DNA of 64,000 bases from Roridomyces roridus (GCA_029378245.1 JARKIF010000020.1:124001-188000); one strand, 5' to 3'; shown: positions 33,091 to 45,693, counted from the first letter of the stretch. Notes: generated by a model not told the origin, from the letters alone. Made by a program: numbers and translations.

Positions 33091-34604
33091 GTATGGAAGG
33101 CCGGACAGTCAAGCTTGTCAATCAGACGTCGGCTCAGCTTTTCGGTAATGGGACCTGGGAACCTCTCGCTTACAGTTACGTTCGGATCACGCTTTGTGAA
33201 GAAATACAAAGAAATAATTCATTCAAGGTGTCTTCAACACATTGAAGCCGTCACGCTGGACCCAGCGGACTCCAGAGCTCTACCGCGGTAAGCTAGCGAG
33301 TATCGAGGATCTCGAGAAAGAGGTTAGAATACCAAACGCTATTAAGCATGCGTATCAAGTCAGTAATTCACAAACCTGGAATGTGAGCGCGCTAGAGCCG
33401 TGGAAGAATGGGGAAGGCAAAACCCGCCGGCATCGGCTCTTGTGTATGCCGAACACGAGATTATCTGCTTGTTGAATGAGACATGGATGCAAGAACAAAG
33501 AGAGAGAACCTGGGGTCTGTGAACCTACAGGTGGCATGGCCCGCCACAGAACGAAGAAAAGTACCTCGCAGACCAGTCAGCGGGGAAATGATGCGAAAAG
33601 ACGAATTACACACATGCACGTTCCGTCAGCTGTCCTTGGCTCATGATCAGGCTTGCGTTTCGGGTGGAGATTTGCAACTGTGTTCCACAGGGACGATGAA
33701 TCTGGAAAATGATCAATGTCGAAGTAGAAGCAAGGCTAGGCAAGCATTCAAAGGAATAGCATCCTTACTGGCAGACCTTAACAAGGAAGCCGGACAGTCC
33801 AACACTTCTACCAGAAGTTGCAGACAATGGTCAAAAGACTACCAGTAGCACTGAAAGATATCTGGCGCGGATCTTCTAGAATGGTGTCGCACAGCATTTA
33901 CTACATCCGGGTCAAATGGCTCAAGAAAGGCCTCAATCCGGTGGATACGAAGCTCAAGCGGCTCGTCAAATCAGCCGGCACTGTGATTCGAACGGTCACA
34001 AGGCATAATTGATCGTCTCGCGAGTCAGACAAGCAGCAGTGAAAGCTCGTTCACATTGAGACCTTACACCCCCAGCAGCAATGAGTTTAAGCCAGCCGCT
34101 GGAAAGAATCCCGAGAATAGTGCCAAGGTGCCGCCACAGTAGCCCATCCGGCCCGGAGGCCTTGTATTTGTCGCCAATGTGGATGGGGAGGCGCTGCCGA
34201 GTGTCCAGAGCCAAGGAAACGTCAGATTGGGAAGCCGAGGAGAACGATGATGGGAGTTCTGGTCAAGAAGAGATAGCCACATCAGGCCGTGATGGCTGTG
34301 CGGATCCAGATCACAGCGGCACTTTTCCGGGACGCGATGCGATCGTTGTTCAACTGCGCTCTTGACTCAAGTTGACTGAGCCGCAAGCCGGCGGCTGCGC
34401 CGTTGGTCTGCCGAATTGGTCTGATCGCGGAGTGATTGCCGAGTCGTGCAACGCTTACACCGAAGGCAAGAGGTGTAAATGGTGTGATTGTGAGAAGGCA
34501 ACCGCATGAGTCTGAGGTGAGAGCAAAGGGAGTTCCCGGGGTCCAAATACCAAAAACGTGAGCCGACGTCTGATTGACAAGCTTGACTGTCCGGCCTTCC
34601 ATAC
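33091..34604. mobile_element. 1.5-kb segment bounded by 80-nt inverted arms
   Basis: The arm 33091-33171 and the reverse complement of 34522-34604 share a near-identical core that includes GTCAAGCTTGTCAATCAGAC. Between the arms are plus-strand frames (33242-33475, 33483-33848, 33818-34012) that are basic and protein-like but unrecognised. It could be a foldback transposon, or two inverted copies of a longer repeat. No clear target duplication was seen. Confidence 0.45.
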
Positions 34605-34820
34605 GGCTGCGTGTAGTCCGGGTGCAGAGCCGCGGGTTCACCCGTCAACCAGTAGCCAACCGTACACGTTACCAAAAAAAATCCAGAACAGACCAGATCT
34701 AAATGTGAAATGCGGTGGATGTGGTCGACCATTGAGCAATACAGAATATTAATTGAGACACCGGCACTCTGATGAAATCACATTGTGGCGACGGAGTATC
34801 AAACACCACGGATGATGTAA

Positions 34821-37310
34821 GTCCTGGATGATCCTCTCGCCTGCCTGGGAGGCCGGAATTTCTCGTCGAACCGCTGGCGATTCCAGAACCTTTGGAGTAC
34901 GGAGCGGCGCATGCTACTTATCAAAGACAGGCATTGTACACAAAAGCGTTCTCCTATGCACATCGCACAGTTTGCCTTCTCGAATCGAACGAGAGCTGTC
35001 CCAGGTGCGTCAAGTTCTGCGCCTCAGAGCCAACTTCATTAGCAACTCACCGACAGTACTAGCGGTAATAGGTAGCCCCATCTTCTGGTTGAGCCTTGAC
35101 CTGAAGGCCCAAGACTCTTGAGTCATGTGTGAGCTGGCACCTACGGATTTTCAGACGACCGCTGGCATTTGCACATGCCAAACGAACAAAGAGAGAAACA
35201 ATGCGGCTCTTGCAGTTCCCGTCCTCGAATCGAACGAGGGAATACTGGGACGAGATTACTGGATGAGATTTAACATCAAGTTCACAGGGGGCTGTAGCAT
35301 GTACACCGATATGTGATCTTCCACCTACAGACTTTGAGCCGAGCGCGGCAAGACAGAAGAAGGGACCGCCGTAGCCAGCGTCAGTTGCATCCTAGTCCGA
35401 TCCTCCAGGGAGCGGTGTCTAGAACGCTGGGTTGAAGAGGAAAGTACATGGTTACTAACCGGGCGCAGGCTGCGAGGCACCGGTACGAAACCAAAGTATA
35501 ACTGACTCTAGATCTGGCTCGCTCCACCGCGTGCGTGTGTGCATTGGATCTTGTCAAGATCTAAAAGGTTAGTACAACTTCGCACACGGAGTAACTGAAT
35601 TTGACAACGCTGTCTCGAACAGAGCTAGCTACGAGCTTGTCTTTGAACGCCGGGATCGGCGGAGGCGAGCCAAGTTGAATTGAGCAAGTGTGGTTCCCAA
35701 GCTCTCCCAAGTAGGATTCGCTCTTGGGGACGGCGTACCGTCAATGGTACTGACAGCTTCAGGCGTTCTGGAAGAAACGAATCGCCGTCAACGTTGCGAT
35801 TGAAACTGCTGTAAAGGCGCTTGACTCTCCCCTGGTCCAAGTTTAGGGTGCGGCAGCATCTACAGCAGGCGGTAATGAGCGTGTTCTCACACAGATACCA
35901 GATAATCGACTTGACCCCAAATTTGAGTGGTACTGTACTATTTCAACCGTAAGTTCAGTCACACGTCACAGCCAACCTTTTTTGATGTGTGCAAAAATCG
36001 CCATAATTCAAAAGAAAATTTTTCGGCCTTCTCGGTCGAAAAATTACATAATTTTGATGAACTTACGGTGGAAATAGTACAGTACAATGTATGTATCCTG
36101 TCAGTTCGACGTTCACCCGCTGTTTGGTTGGCTTTGGTTGGCAGGGATATTTATTACAATGACGTCCTCCTCGGCGTTGTCACCGCCGGCGGGCGGGATT
36201 ATGAAGGCACTAAGTATCAGGCATGTGGATCGAGGGCACGCACGCTCCAACCATTCAGTTGCCCATGGACGCGGGCTGATCGGCGAATGCACCTATCATT
36301 CATTCAGTTGTGCGTTGAAGAATCCGACAGCGTGAGGTTACCCCTGTAAAAATAAGTCTAATCGGAAAGCCTGCCACGACCGATAAGTGCGAATAGGAAA
36401 GATAAGGAGTATGGAGCTTTACCCCGCATTACGCGTCCGCGGACTCGGGCTCCAGGTGGTTCTAATGCGTATGTATGTAAGTACTGGCCGGTTGATCGGC
36501 GTGGTCCAGCCAGAATGGGCGAGCGCCGAGCGAGCGAAAGCGTTGTTTAACCTCTGCCTTTGCAGGACGCAGCTGCAGATTATCCTCCTATATAGTCCTA
36601 TTCAGATTGGATTGCTCCGCACTCGACGGAACGGCAACGCCCACAGTTGGAGTGTGTGACGGCACTGCGAGTGTCCATTGCGTACGTCGGGAGGCTTATC
36701 AGCCAGAGTGAGAGTGGTGAGTGAAGCCCTGCGAAGCCTGTCAGAGTCGACTCAGTCGAGCCACAAGGAGGGAAAGCCGAGAAAATCGCGGTAGGCGGTG
36801 TAGAGCTCAGTTCTCCAACCATTTCCGGACAGCAGAGAAAGTGAATGGTGATGCTCAGCTCTGACAGCCGTGGTGGGGGTATCCAGATGGTGCTGCTAGT
36901 GAGTCCTCCCAGAGTCGACCTTGATAGCGAGGGGTTCGAAAGTCGGATTAACCGCAGGTGTGCGAATAGCCAGCCTGAATATGTACCGCAGTGCCAGTGG
37001 TGGCAAGTGGTAGGGATCAAGAGGTCTTTGATCCGGTATCCCGAATCCAACCGCTTTTCCCACTGTCATGATCCCCATCAAATCTTGATTCTCTGCCCGT
37101 AGAGAATTGAGATCGATCAACAGCGACAGGTCCACGATTTCTATCCAGTTGATTGCTACCGGCGGGCGAGCCAGTCCATTAATTTTCACTTTCTCACGAG
37201 CTGGACGCGCAAGGACAAGTGGTGAATGCGATTTCCGCGTACGACATGAAGGTTGAGCGGATTCAGCACTCAAGCCATAGAAAACGAAGCCAAAAAACTG
37301 TGATACCTCT
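34821..37310 (+). repeat. 2.4-kb direct repeat, copy 2
   Basis: Collinear with 17917-20260. It carries two hairpins in minus orientation (34978-34994 and 35223-35239), matching those at 18105 and 18336 in copy 1. It lost about 33 nt just left of the inserted MITE at 35931-36084 and shows several short indels elsewhere. Long frames are shared with copy 1 but no domain is recognised. Confidence 0.8.
35931..36084. mobile_element. 154-bp MITE inserted in direct-repeat copy 2
   Basis: Terminal inverted repeats of 27 nt (TACTGTACTATTTC..., one mismatch) end in TA on both sides. The centre also folds (TTTTTCGGCC...CGGTCGAAAAA), so the whole element is one long hairpin. Copy 1 of the repeat has a single TA at 19125-19126 at the matching place. 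TA target and hairpin form fit a Tc1/mariner-type MITE. Confidence 0.88.
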
Positions 37311-37502
37311 GGGCTGCTTCGGCATGAGCTGAAGTCAAACCCCGGGTGCATGGGTGGTTCGTATGTAGACTTGAACCATTTTCTCTGGTACTTTTGCGCG
37401 GGGCAGATGCAAGTGCAGATGTTCTGCTTGAGGAAAACGCAATGCACGTTATTATGAGCGTATGAAATTGAAGTTTTAAACTATGTTTTTCACTACATTA
37501 GG

Positions 37503-38299
37503 GTGACGCTCCACCTCGTTGTACCTCGGCAAGGTGAACTCAAAGAATTTACCGACAAAAAGCTGATCGTCCACGCCATCGAGATATATGAAGACCAGGC
37601 CTCGAACGTCGCTACCCGTCTGTGTGGACGTGAGGCTATCCACTATAGCCGGGCACGCGGCACACACTCGACGCTCCACTGGAGTACGTCAAGCAGGAGA
37701 TGGTATGTCGGCACTTTCGGGTTCAAGGTGTTGACCTCACAAGCCAAGGCGGCCGGTACTGCTGAACGATCTTTTACTTCCACCCTACTTGAAGAACGCA
37801 CCGGGCAAGACGAGTTGATCACGTGGGCTGCCTCTGCGGTACAAACTGGTGGGAGCTCCACGGTATGTGTGGACAATTCTCGTGCATCTGCATTATTCTG
37901 ACTGTTTAAACTCAGACAGCCACTCAACTTGAATCATTCTTCCTCGCGATGACTCTCTACCCGGAGGTGCAAGCCAAGGCACAAGAAGAGATAGATCGAG
38001 TAGTCGGGATTGGAAGACTGCCCGACATTTCTGACCGAGCGAACATGCCGTATATGACGGCGTTTGCAGGGAACTCCTCCGCTGGCACACTGTCGTACCT
38101 ACGGGTTTGATTCCACTCGATCGCTTTCAAGCTCATATTTTGAACTTTGAACAGGTATCCCACATAGGACACGGGAAGATTATATCTATGAGCGTGACGG
38201 CCACCCGGCGTATCTCATACCCAAAGGAGCGTTGGTGTTCCCTAATCTTTGGTTTGCTCTATCGCTGGTGAATAAATCCGAAAACCTTTCAACGATGTG
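37503..38299 (+). pseudogene. Cytochrome P450 remnant, truncated and frameshifted
   Basis: Recognisable blocks in order: a GTAERSFTSTLLEE-like stretch; the I-helix equivalent WAASAVQTGGSST (exon end 37862); after an intron, [20 protein letters not shown] (exon from 37916); [13 protein letters not shown] (the K-helix E-x-x-R region reads E-L-L-R); and, after another intron ending 38154, GIPHRTREDYIYE and IPKGALVFPN. Between PYMTAF and CRELLRW one base is missing near 38063. The sequence stops before the heme-binding Cys loop, and the N-terminus is absent. It is not a working monooxygenase. It lies directly after direct-repeat copy 2. Confidence 0.8.
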
Positions 38300-38499
38300 A
38301 GTTTAGGCACAGGCATTTGTTGTTCGTCTTTACATCAAATAGTTGTACAGATGATTCAGTCAATAAATACAGAGACGGTATATCGTACTGCAACCAGATC
38401 CTAGTGGGTCCTGAAAGCTATACGCCCAGCCATTCAGCCTGCACTCAGGGTATCCTGCGCGTCAAAATGACCGGCGACGGTGCAAGTTGAAGCCGAAGA

Positions 38500-39990
38500 C
38501 CTGGACGAATGACACGCGAGCGCATTGGGAGCGGGGGCTGAGGCGGAGCCGCACATCTGTGATGATAAATGAGTCTTCGAATGTGGAGACGAGTGAGATC
38601 GGCAATAGACGTAAGTGCGCTGCGTCAGGGACGGGTAGATACCGAGCGCAGCGTCGGGTAAGAGCTAGGAAAGACGTCTGCTCCGCGAAGAATGAAATTG
38701 CAGAAAACCACGTACATGGCGCACCATAATGATCTTGGCCATCGAGACAGGTGGACAGGACTGATATTGTCGGGGCACTGACAAGGACGATCGTAAGTAT
38801 ATTTGTGGATGGCAATGAGATGCAACGTACGAGAAGGTCTTGGACGAAGGCCGGGTATGAAAGAAGGCTCCATCATCGCCCCTGCTTTGAGCTCCCAGGA
38901 GACAGATGGCGATGGCAGGTCCGCGGAAGCAAACGCTTCAGGCCTTTTCTCCGCGACGTGGTTGCTGACGAAGAGTCCACTAGCAGCGATTGATCGTCGT
39001 ATGGAAAGCATCAAAGCGGCCAGTGCTAGACCCGCGAGAAAGCCGAGCGGGAGATGCAGCGCCGCCAGGCTGACTTGCGAATCAGATGGGTGGGCATCGC
39101 CCGAGAACGGCAGGCGCGACGATGTAGCAGGCTCCGAGTCCGGTAAGATGATCATGAGAAAAGCGAGCAAGGCTGCCAACAATTGGGGAGGGATGTCTCA
39201 GTCCCGCGGGATGCTGCAAGCGTTCTAGTACCCCGGCGAAGGACTAGTAGGGGCAGGGGTCCCGCTACCGATCGCCTTTTCCTATATAGTTTATCGGTTT
39301 CAGTCCGTCTTGAATCCATGAATGAAATGACGCCCACCAGCGGCGATAGTCTCCAAGTATTCAATCCTTCCGTTGAGCGCGTCTCTGACATGGCGCGCAG
39401 ATAACGCCTCGCCGCCTCCTAGCGTCGTTTTGTCGAGGGGAATGGCGTCGGCCTCGGAAACAAGTGAATCAGGGTCAGGACTCAGGATCCGCGCCGACAC
39501 AGGGTCAGTGAGTGAGGGGCTGCAAGAATGCAAGACAGATCGTGGCAGGAAACCAAGAGGTGACGTGATTGATTGATCTAGAGCGGCGATCAATTATGTC
39601 ACCCCGCCTCTTTGTCGGCCGCCATGACGACGGCGAAGAACCCAGCTCGTCCGAGCACCTCGGGTGCCCTCTCGCATTCAGCTCCTTCTCTGTCCTCTTT
39701 CGCAGACTCGCACTCCCGTGCCCACCGATGGCTGACCTGATGGGCCGACATGATGGGCCACGTAGACTCTTGTCGCTCATTCGTCGCGAGAACTCATCGA
39801 GTTTGTTCTGCTGGGTACTTTCCAGTTGGTCGCCATCGGGCCTCTCCGTGGGGCTCGGCTTCAGGAATCAGCATCTCGTCCTGACTTTGGCTTCTCACCC
39901 TCGGGTGCTCGATCGTGGACGTGTTAAAAAACGCTCGCCTGCTCTCTGTCCTACCTACTACTTGAACGCTCGGTGGTGAAAGGGTCGTGA
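38500..39990 (-). CDS. Putative small membrane protein gene, model incomplete
   Basis: Minus-strand pieces that look real are a Ser/Asp-rich stretch with SARHVRDALNGRIEYLETIA (about 39550-39300) and an apolar stretch LAALLAFLMIILPD followed by a second helix LPLGFLAGLALAALMLSI (about 39185-39000). This layout, a low-complexity N-terminal part with a short helical word and one or two membrane helices at the end, is common in mushroom orphan genes. I could not fix the start or make all phases agree, so exon borders are approximate. No function can be named. Confidence 0.3.
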
Positions 39991-40413
39991 TGATCCCAAC
40001 GAAGTTCTCTTGTGTAATCTGCACCGACTTTCAAAGAAAGATTATCATGCGGCTGACCATCTTCTAACAACCTTCTTATATCAATCTGTAAGCCCCTCGT
40101 ATGTCGGCCTGTTAAAACTCCGCTTACTCAAATCCCTTACAGTCCAACAGCTCCGCGGCGCCCAATTTCGCCGAGTCGTTTTTAGAACCCCAATCGGGTA
40201 CAGACAATTCAGCTGCGGCGGTGCCCTGAATCACTGCGCACCCTCATTTGTTGACTTCCATCCATATTCCAGACTGCGCACATTCATACCTCGTTTCCTC
40301 AGCATGGTCATGGCGGGGAAGTCACACTGTCGTTGGCGCTTGCTCAAATTACTTAAGGAGCCTGCCATTTTTTCTGGTGTACTCAAACACCATTCCCTCC
40401 CAGACCAGTTCTC

Positions 40414-41353
40414 ATGTTGCCAGCAGGTGAATTCTCCTCTGTTGTCCCTATCCATGCCTCTCACACAGTCCCACTAGTCCTCGAAAGCGCACCAGCCGTG
40501 CCAGTGCACTCGCAATACGGCTACACCCCGCACAAATTTGTGGCCATTATTTTCCTGGTCATCTTCGGAATCAGCACCAAGGGGTACCAAAGATAAGAGT
40601 TCAGTACATCACCTCAAATTTTTTTTTTCAGCAAGATCGGCCTACCCTCCCCCCCTCTCCAAAAGGAAATTTCCTTTTGCGGTCAAGCCCCATTTGGAAA
40701 TACAGTCTATTTTGGCCCTACACTGACCACCAGAAGTATGCTATGGATCTTCTATGGATGTCAGTTGCTTCAGACCCAATAAAATCTGCATGCGGAGGGA
40801 AATATGTCGAGCTTGATGTTGTCCGTCAGGCAGCACACGTGACTGATTACCGCTTATCAGCGTGGCTGTCCGTGTCGTAACGCTCCTGATAAGCCTGATA
40901 TAGGAATAATGTCGAGGCTCATAACTCGCCAACGACTTGTCCAATCACCCTGGGGTAATTGTATTCGTGTTCAGCACCATCAGGATCACTAATCCCAAGG
41001 TTGATTCAAATATTCTAGTTCTTGATACCCCTTGATCAGCACTAGTGCGTTGGTCGCTCTTTGGGCGTGGTCGTTCTCGACACTCGTTCTCTTCATCCGG
41101 TAAGCTCACTCTTCTGTTGTCCTCTATAAGTATTTGGGCTAACCACTTGGAATAGTGGAATCTACCAAATCATTGAGCTTGCCGGGGGCTGGCACGGACG
41201 TATCCAGCATACCGAAGTGTATTTAAATGTGCTGGAGGGATGGTCGTGCTGGCGTTGGTCGTTTTGAACGTGGCGCATCCTGGGAGGTTGCTTGGAGGGA
41301 ATAGGCATACGAAGCGGGTGCAGCAGTATGACTATGAGTTGAACACAATCTAG
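40414..41353 (+). pseudogene. RTA1-like lipid-translocating exporter relic
   Basis: The N-terminal piece SQYGYTPHKFVAIIFLVIFGIS matches the first helix of RTA1-family seven-helix proteins. The C-terminal pieces WAWSFSTLVLFIRGIYQ, ELAGGWHGRI, TEVYLNVLEG and MVVLALVVLNVAHPG match the last two helices, with an in-phase intron ending just before 41160. One base is missing near 41239, which throws VLEG out of frame with MVVLAL. The middle helices are not readable. RTA1 proteins are plasma-membrane proteins linked to sterol and lipid stress. This copy is very likely dead, unless the sequence has errors. Confidence 0.65.
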
Positions 41354-41978
41354 GCAGTAATCCATCACGTGTCTCACCGCATGGTCCGTGCGCCGTACAT
41401 ACCCAAATATGAAATCCGCCCCCATCAGATGGGTCTCTTCATCTCTTGTGCTCGGGCACGTACCATCGGAAGTGAGGTTAACACCGATCCGTGGTCTTTC
41501 GCTAGTTGCAAATTATATCCGAACCATCCAACTGCTTCGGCTTTTGGTAATTTTTGGAACCCCTTCGCACTCATTTTCTCTGGTGATGATCTCGACGGGC
41601 GAGGTTTGAAGGGATGGGGCTAGTATCCGTTAGTTAGTTGAATGAATATAATGTCTTGGCCGCTGCCTTTCCCTTTGAACTTTTTATTTCGAAGACCCTG
41701 CATCAAACAGCGGCCGCCGACGCCTTCCCACTCCATTATACGACCCCAAGACACTCGACTCAGTGTTTGCATGGTCGAATCCCTCCGCAATTCACGAACG
41801 AACCTAGATCCCGATTGCACTCCAACCTCTGGCTCTCCCCGTCGAACAAACATTTCTGAACTTCCCAACCCACTGTCAACTCACGCGCATCTCTTCGATC
41901 AAAAGCCATCTGCCATGATTCGGTGAGCCTCTCCATCATGAGACGACCTGGGCTCCGGCTTACCCGAGACCGAAACCC

Positions 41979-43222
41979 ATGTCATCCATGCATGGGCCCA
42001 ATCAAAACGGCGGCACGCATCGTTTTTCCCCCACACCTGGACGTCTCCATGTTATTCCTAACCTGCTTGCTCTTAAATCTTGCTCTGCTCTTCCGCCTTG
42101 GTTGCGCAGATTCGATCCCCGTCGCACCAGCGTGCGTGCCTCCAACTCAGATCCGACCCGGCTGATGGTATGCTGGATTGTCCTGCAGGCCCTGGGTCCT
42201 CGATGTCTCCGAAGGCTACATCTTCGTCGTACTGCCTCCGCTCTCACCTGCGTTTCTTCCACCCGGCTGGGCCAATCCCCTCGAGGAGCCCGAGTTGCGC
42301 CCGGGCGTGATTTTGCCTGATATAGGCCTCATGATGGTCTGTTCGCGCACTCACACTGTTGGTCGTTGTGGATACTCAAATTGTGGGAATAATAGCTGGT
42401 TCGCTATGCGGCTGGGCCTGTTGGTATGTCCAGTATTGCGTTTGAACGAAACAGAGAATAACTCTGCACAGGACCGTGTATGCATCCAGTCTAAAGGACA
42501 GCCCCTGTGATTGCAACTGACTAATTCAACAGACGACGAGTTGATTTATATACCCGGGAGATGGGCGTACAACCTCACCGACTCTGGATTGCGTATCACG
42601 CAAATCTACGTGTCGACTAACGCGTCGGTGTTCAACGGTGCGCTCTACATTGAATGTGGCTTGCTTTCTCTTATCTTTCCTCCCAGGTCGCACGAATTGG
42701 AACATTCCAAGTACGCTTCGACTCCCTCTCTCACCTCTCCAAATAATCCAAGATCCCCACAGAGCATCTGGCCGTATTCAACTTCACATCCACCGATGGC
42801 TCCACCTCAGTCACCGTCTCACCCCCAGACGACCTCGCGCATCCGCACTTTGCAGTCAACCTCACGCCGACGATCGGCCCCATCCCGATCCAAGTCAACT
42901 CGACGCTGACAGGCAACTACCTCACCCTCATCCAGCCTTCCTTCCCCGCGAGCCAGACGAATGAAGTTGAGGTGGGAACGACGACATGGAAGCAATTGTT
43001 GTTGAATGGTGCGTGTCTCCTCTTGCGGTTGCTGTAAATTAAATCGTTGTTACAGTCAAGACCGAGACCATCTCCGCCTCGCTCATATCTGGCGCGCTCC
43101 CCGGTGGGCGGATTGGCAACGGCGTAGGGTACCCGGATATCGCGCCCCTCCTGCCTATAGGGGCGAAACTCAGTGGGACGCTCATCTTCCCCGAGCCGAC
43201 CATCGTACCGAATCTTTTTTGA
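41979..43222 (+). CDS. Unrecognised multi-exon gene, C-terminal half secure
   Basis: The last three exons are firm: 42687-42710 (24 nt), 42753-43008 and 43056-43222, in phase with GT-AG introns. They encode a Ser/Thr/Val-rich region (HLAVFNFTSTDGSTSVTVS, NLTPTIGPIPIQVNSTLTG) and end with FPEPTIVPNLF. Upstream, frames around 42190-42424 (WVLDVSEGYIFVVLPPLSP) and 42530-42627 (LIYIPGRWAYNLTDSGLRI) belong to the same gene but their junctions are uncertain. The ATG at 41979 is the best start. Beta-strand-like alternation and several N-glycosylation sites (NFT, NLT, NST, NAS) suggest an adhesin-like or surface domain, but I see no signal peptide or anchor. Confidence 0.5.
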
Positions 43223-43352
43223 GGAATTTGGACCCGGGCAGGGGGTGAATATCGGGCGTATATTGTGTACAAGTATGTAAATAAAAGATGATTTTCACGT
43301 ATCGAACCCAAAAGATGTGCCTTGCCCGAGGACCAGCTGGACCATAATCCAG

Positions 43353-43369
43353 CCTCGGGTCGAACGAGG
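43353..43369 (-). repeat. Isolated T-arm-like hairpin
   Basis: CCTCGGGTCGAACGAGG on +, a minus-strand family member. Four A at 43310-43313 lie 39 nt before it, a short T-run downstream in its own orientation. Confidence 0.5.
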
Positions 43370-43464
43370 ACCTCGAATTGAGACTGCGCGAATGGTGATG
43401 TCGGAAGGAATCGTTCAGGAAAGGCAGTGGAGGTGTCAAAGGGATGCTGTAGAATACAACAGAC

Positions 43465-43480
43465 CCTCGTTTAATCGAGG
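43465..43480 (+). repeat. Isolated T-arm-like hairpin
   Basis: CCTCGTTTAATCGAGG followed by CCAGGTACT, with TTTT at 43511-43514, 30 nt downstream. It forms a divergent pair with the minus-strand copy at 43353. Confidence 0.55.
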
Positions 43481-43634
43481 CCAGGTACTGGGTCAATCTG
43501 TGCATCATTCTTTTGCGAATTCTCGCTAGGTCAAATGCGCGTATTAACTTTGAACATAACCTGGATTGAATTCGCAGATCCTTTGATTTCTGCATACGAG
43601 GGTGGACCATGAAGACTCCGACTGGCGATGAGGT

Positions 43635-45693
43635 TTATACAGTGGAGACACGCCGCAAGTGTTGCGGCATTCCCAGAAGCCTCTCCTGGTCCTCGGACTC
43701 ATCGTCAACCATCTTCGTCATCTCCATCTCTGAAAGTGGGCGTGAGATCTTGTCATCGTTGTCGTCGTCATCCTTTGGATCCGGGCCAACATCAAGGAGT
43801 CTTTGTCGAATAAACGCCACCACCCCGGCGTCTTTGGAGCCTGGCTGTCCGCCTTCTGTGTGCAACTTGGGAAAATCCTCGTGCCAACGCCGAATCAGTG
43901 TCCCGCGCTGAAATATGTGGGCCATGCCGAGAGCAGAGAGATGCCGGCTACCTGTGAAAAAATGTGAGAAATGTACAGAGCAGATCAATGGTGCATACCA
44001 AATAGGAAATATACGACATTGGCCCCGAACAAGATGGCGAATATTCCATCGACAGATGTCCACAAGCCACCCAGTGCGGAAAACCCTGAGATGGCGCTGG
44101 TGCCCAGCATTTCCTGAAGCCCATGTGTAGGCACCAGATATGACATGAACAATGTCAGAGACGTTAGTCCCGGGGCTGCCCCATCAGGGTATGGCTGCAC
44201 AGAGGACATCTGGGATGTGTACATAGTTTGGGAATGCTAAAATGTAGCTTGGAATCAGCGACCCGGTTAGGCAGAGCTGCGCGAACACTTACCACAAAGA
44301 TTCCAGCCAACTTGGATGTAAGAACCTGTCTCTCCGTCCAAGTCAAGTCCGCAAAGAGGACACCATTGGAACCCAGCCATCGACACCGTATGGGGAATTG
44401 ACAAAGTCATCTATGGGGGTCAATGGCAATAGGGCGTGGATCCGGACTCCCATCCCCCGGGGAACTTGATGTGAAATGGTGGTTGGGTACCGTTGTTCTG
44501 TCCAGTAAAACGGTTTAAGTGTGGCACCGAGTGGAATAGACTCGTTTGCTGGGCTGGAACAGCTCACAGCGTCAACCAACCAGGGAACAGTGATATTTTG
44601 GATTGTACACGGCAATTTGCCTACGAGCGCTTTGTCTAGCGTGTTCGAATCGCCGGTCATATTGACAAACGCCGTTAACCAATCAACCTGGCACGAATTG
44701 TTGCACTGAAAGGGATTCACTATAAAGCTGTCCTGCAGGACGTAACTCATAGCATCGGGGCAAGAGGAATTCTCGACGCACCATGAGAATAATGAAACCC
44801 CAACGGTCGATCTCGTTGGGAACTTGAACCAACTCTCTTATGTAGACTTGCGTATGCAATGGCAAGAAAACAACATAGTATACCCCTGCTGCAGGCACCA
44901 GAAGCGTTATGCAGCAGAGGATGATTACTCGTCCAAAGACGATGAATCGAGATTCGCCACTTAGTGGTATGCATAAACAGTCAATTTTGGAGATCAAATT
45001 GTACCAACTCACCTAACCAGAGGACGTGCAAGAGATCTATTCAGTAGCATCCGCATCGGCGTGTACTCCGGTGATGTTTTATGGCAACCTCCGAGGAGCG
45101 CAAATGGCTGCCGGTAAAATTTAGTTGGACTTTTGATCATTGTCGCGACGCGCAAGATTGCCGAGGATGTAAGAAGGCTGATGGCAGTAATGACCAACAC
45201 TTGAGTTGACCACAGCCAGTTGTTCTCGTAATCCAAAGATTCAGCAGCCTTGGTGAAGTCTACCACCATTGGCAAGGCGAGGCCTCCTATAACTGTGGAA
45301 ATTCAGTCCTATTGAAGTGATAACTGAGGGTTAGAAGTTGGCAAACCTCCAATCTCCCATAGCACCACAAATAAGTCAAAGGTTGCCAGACCCGGGATTG
45401 GCCTGTCAGTCACTACTAGTCTGTGAAAAATGAGTAGAGGAGGGCCCCAAATGAGGTGAAACATACATAGAAACATGGTGGAAGAATGTGAACCCAAGGA
45501 CCGTATAATATGCCGCCAGCATGCTGTCAAAAAGCCAATCCGGTGGACTCGTCGGTGAATCGTCGAGCATCGCTGAGAGAAATGCCGAAAAGCAGACAAT
45601 TGCCGCAACGATGACAAGACAAAGTAGACGGAAGTTCCATACACGAATGTGGGGGTTGAACAGGGCGCGATCCACAAGGTGTGAGACGAACAT
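43635..45693 (-). CDS. Polytopic membrane protein with one-base frameshift
   Basis: Seven exons: 45693-45467, 45420-45347, 45292-45013, 44959-44884, 44822-44293, 44236-43999 and 43951-43635. All junctions are in phase if one base is added in exon 5 between 44379 and 44378. There YGVDG should read YGVDWLGSNGVLFADLTW, giving about 580 residues. Membrane helices are seen at about 22-42, 55-75, in FVVLWEIGGVIGGLALPM, in VLVITAISLLTSSAILRV, in VFGRVIILCCITLLVPAAG and in GIFAILFGANVVYFLF. A large Cys- and N-glycosylation-rich loop lies in exon 5 and an acidic cytosolic tail (KDDDDNDDK) at the end. It belongs to an uncharacterised Agaricomycete membrane family. The frameshift is either true loss or a sequence error. 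Confidence 0.75.

Noticed and set aside
38105..38160. A working P450 with an unusual middle
   Set aside because: The K-helix region only reads after a frame change, and the heme-binding loop and N-terminus are absent.
42711..42752. In-frame TAA at about 42744 as a disabling stop
   Set aside because: A 42-nt GT-AG intron (GTACGC...AAG) removes it and keeps phase 0, so the gene is not broken there.
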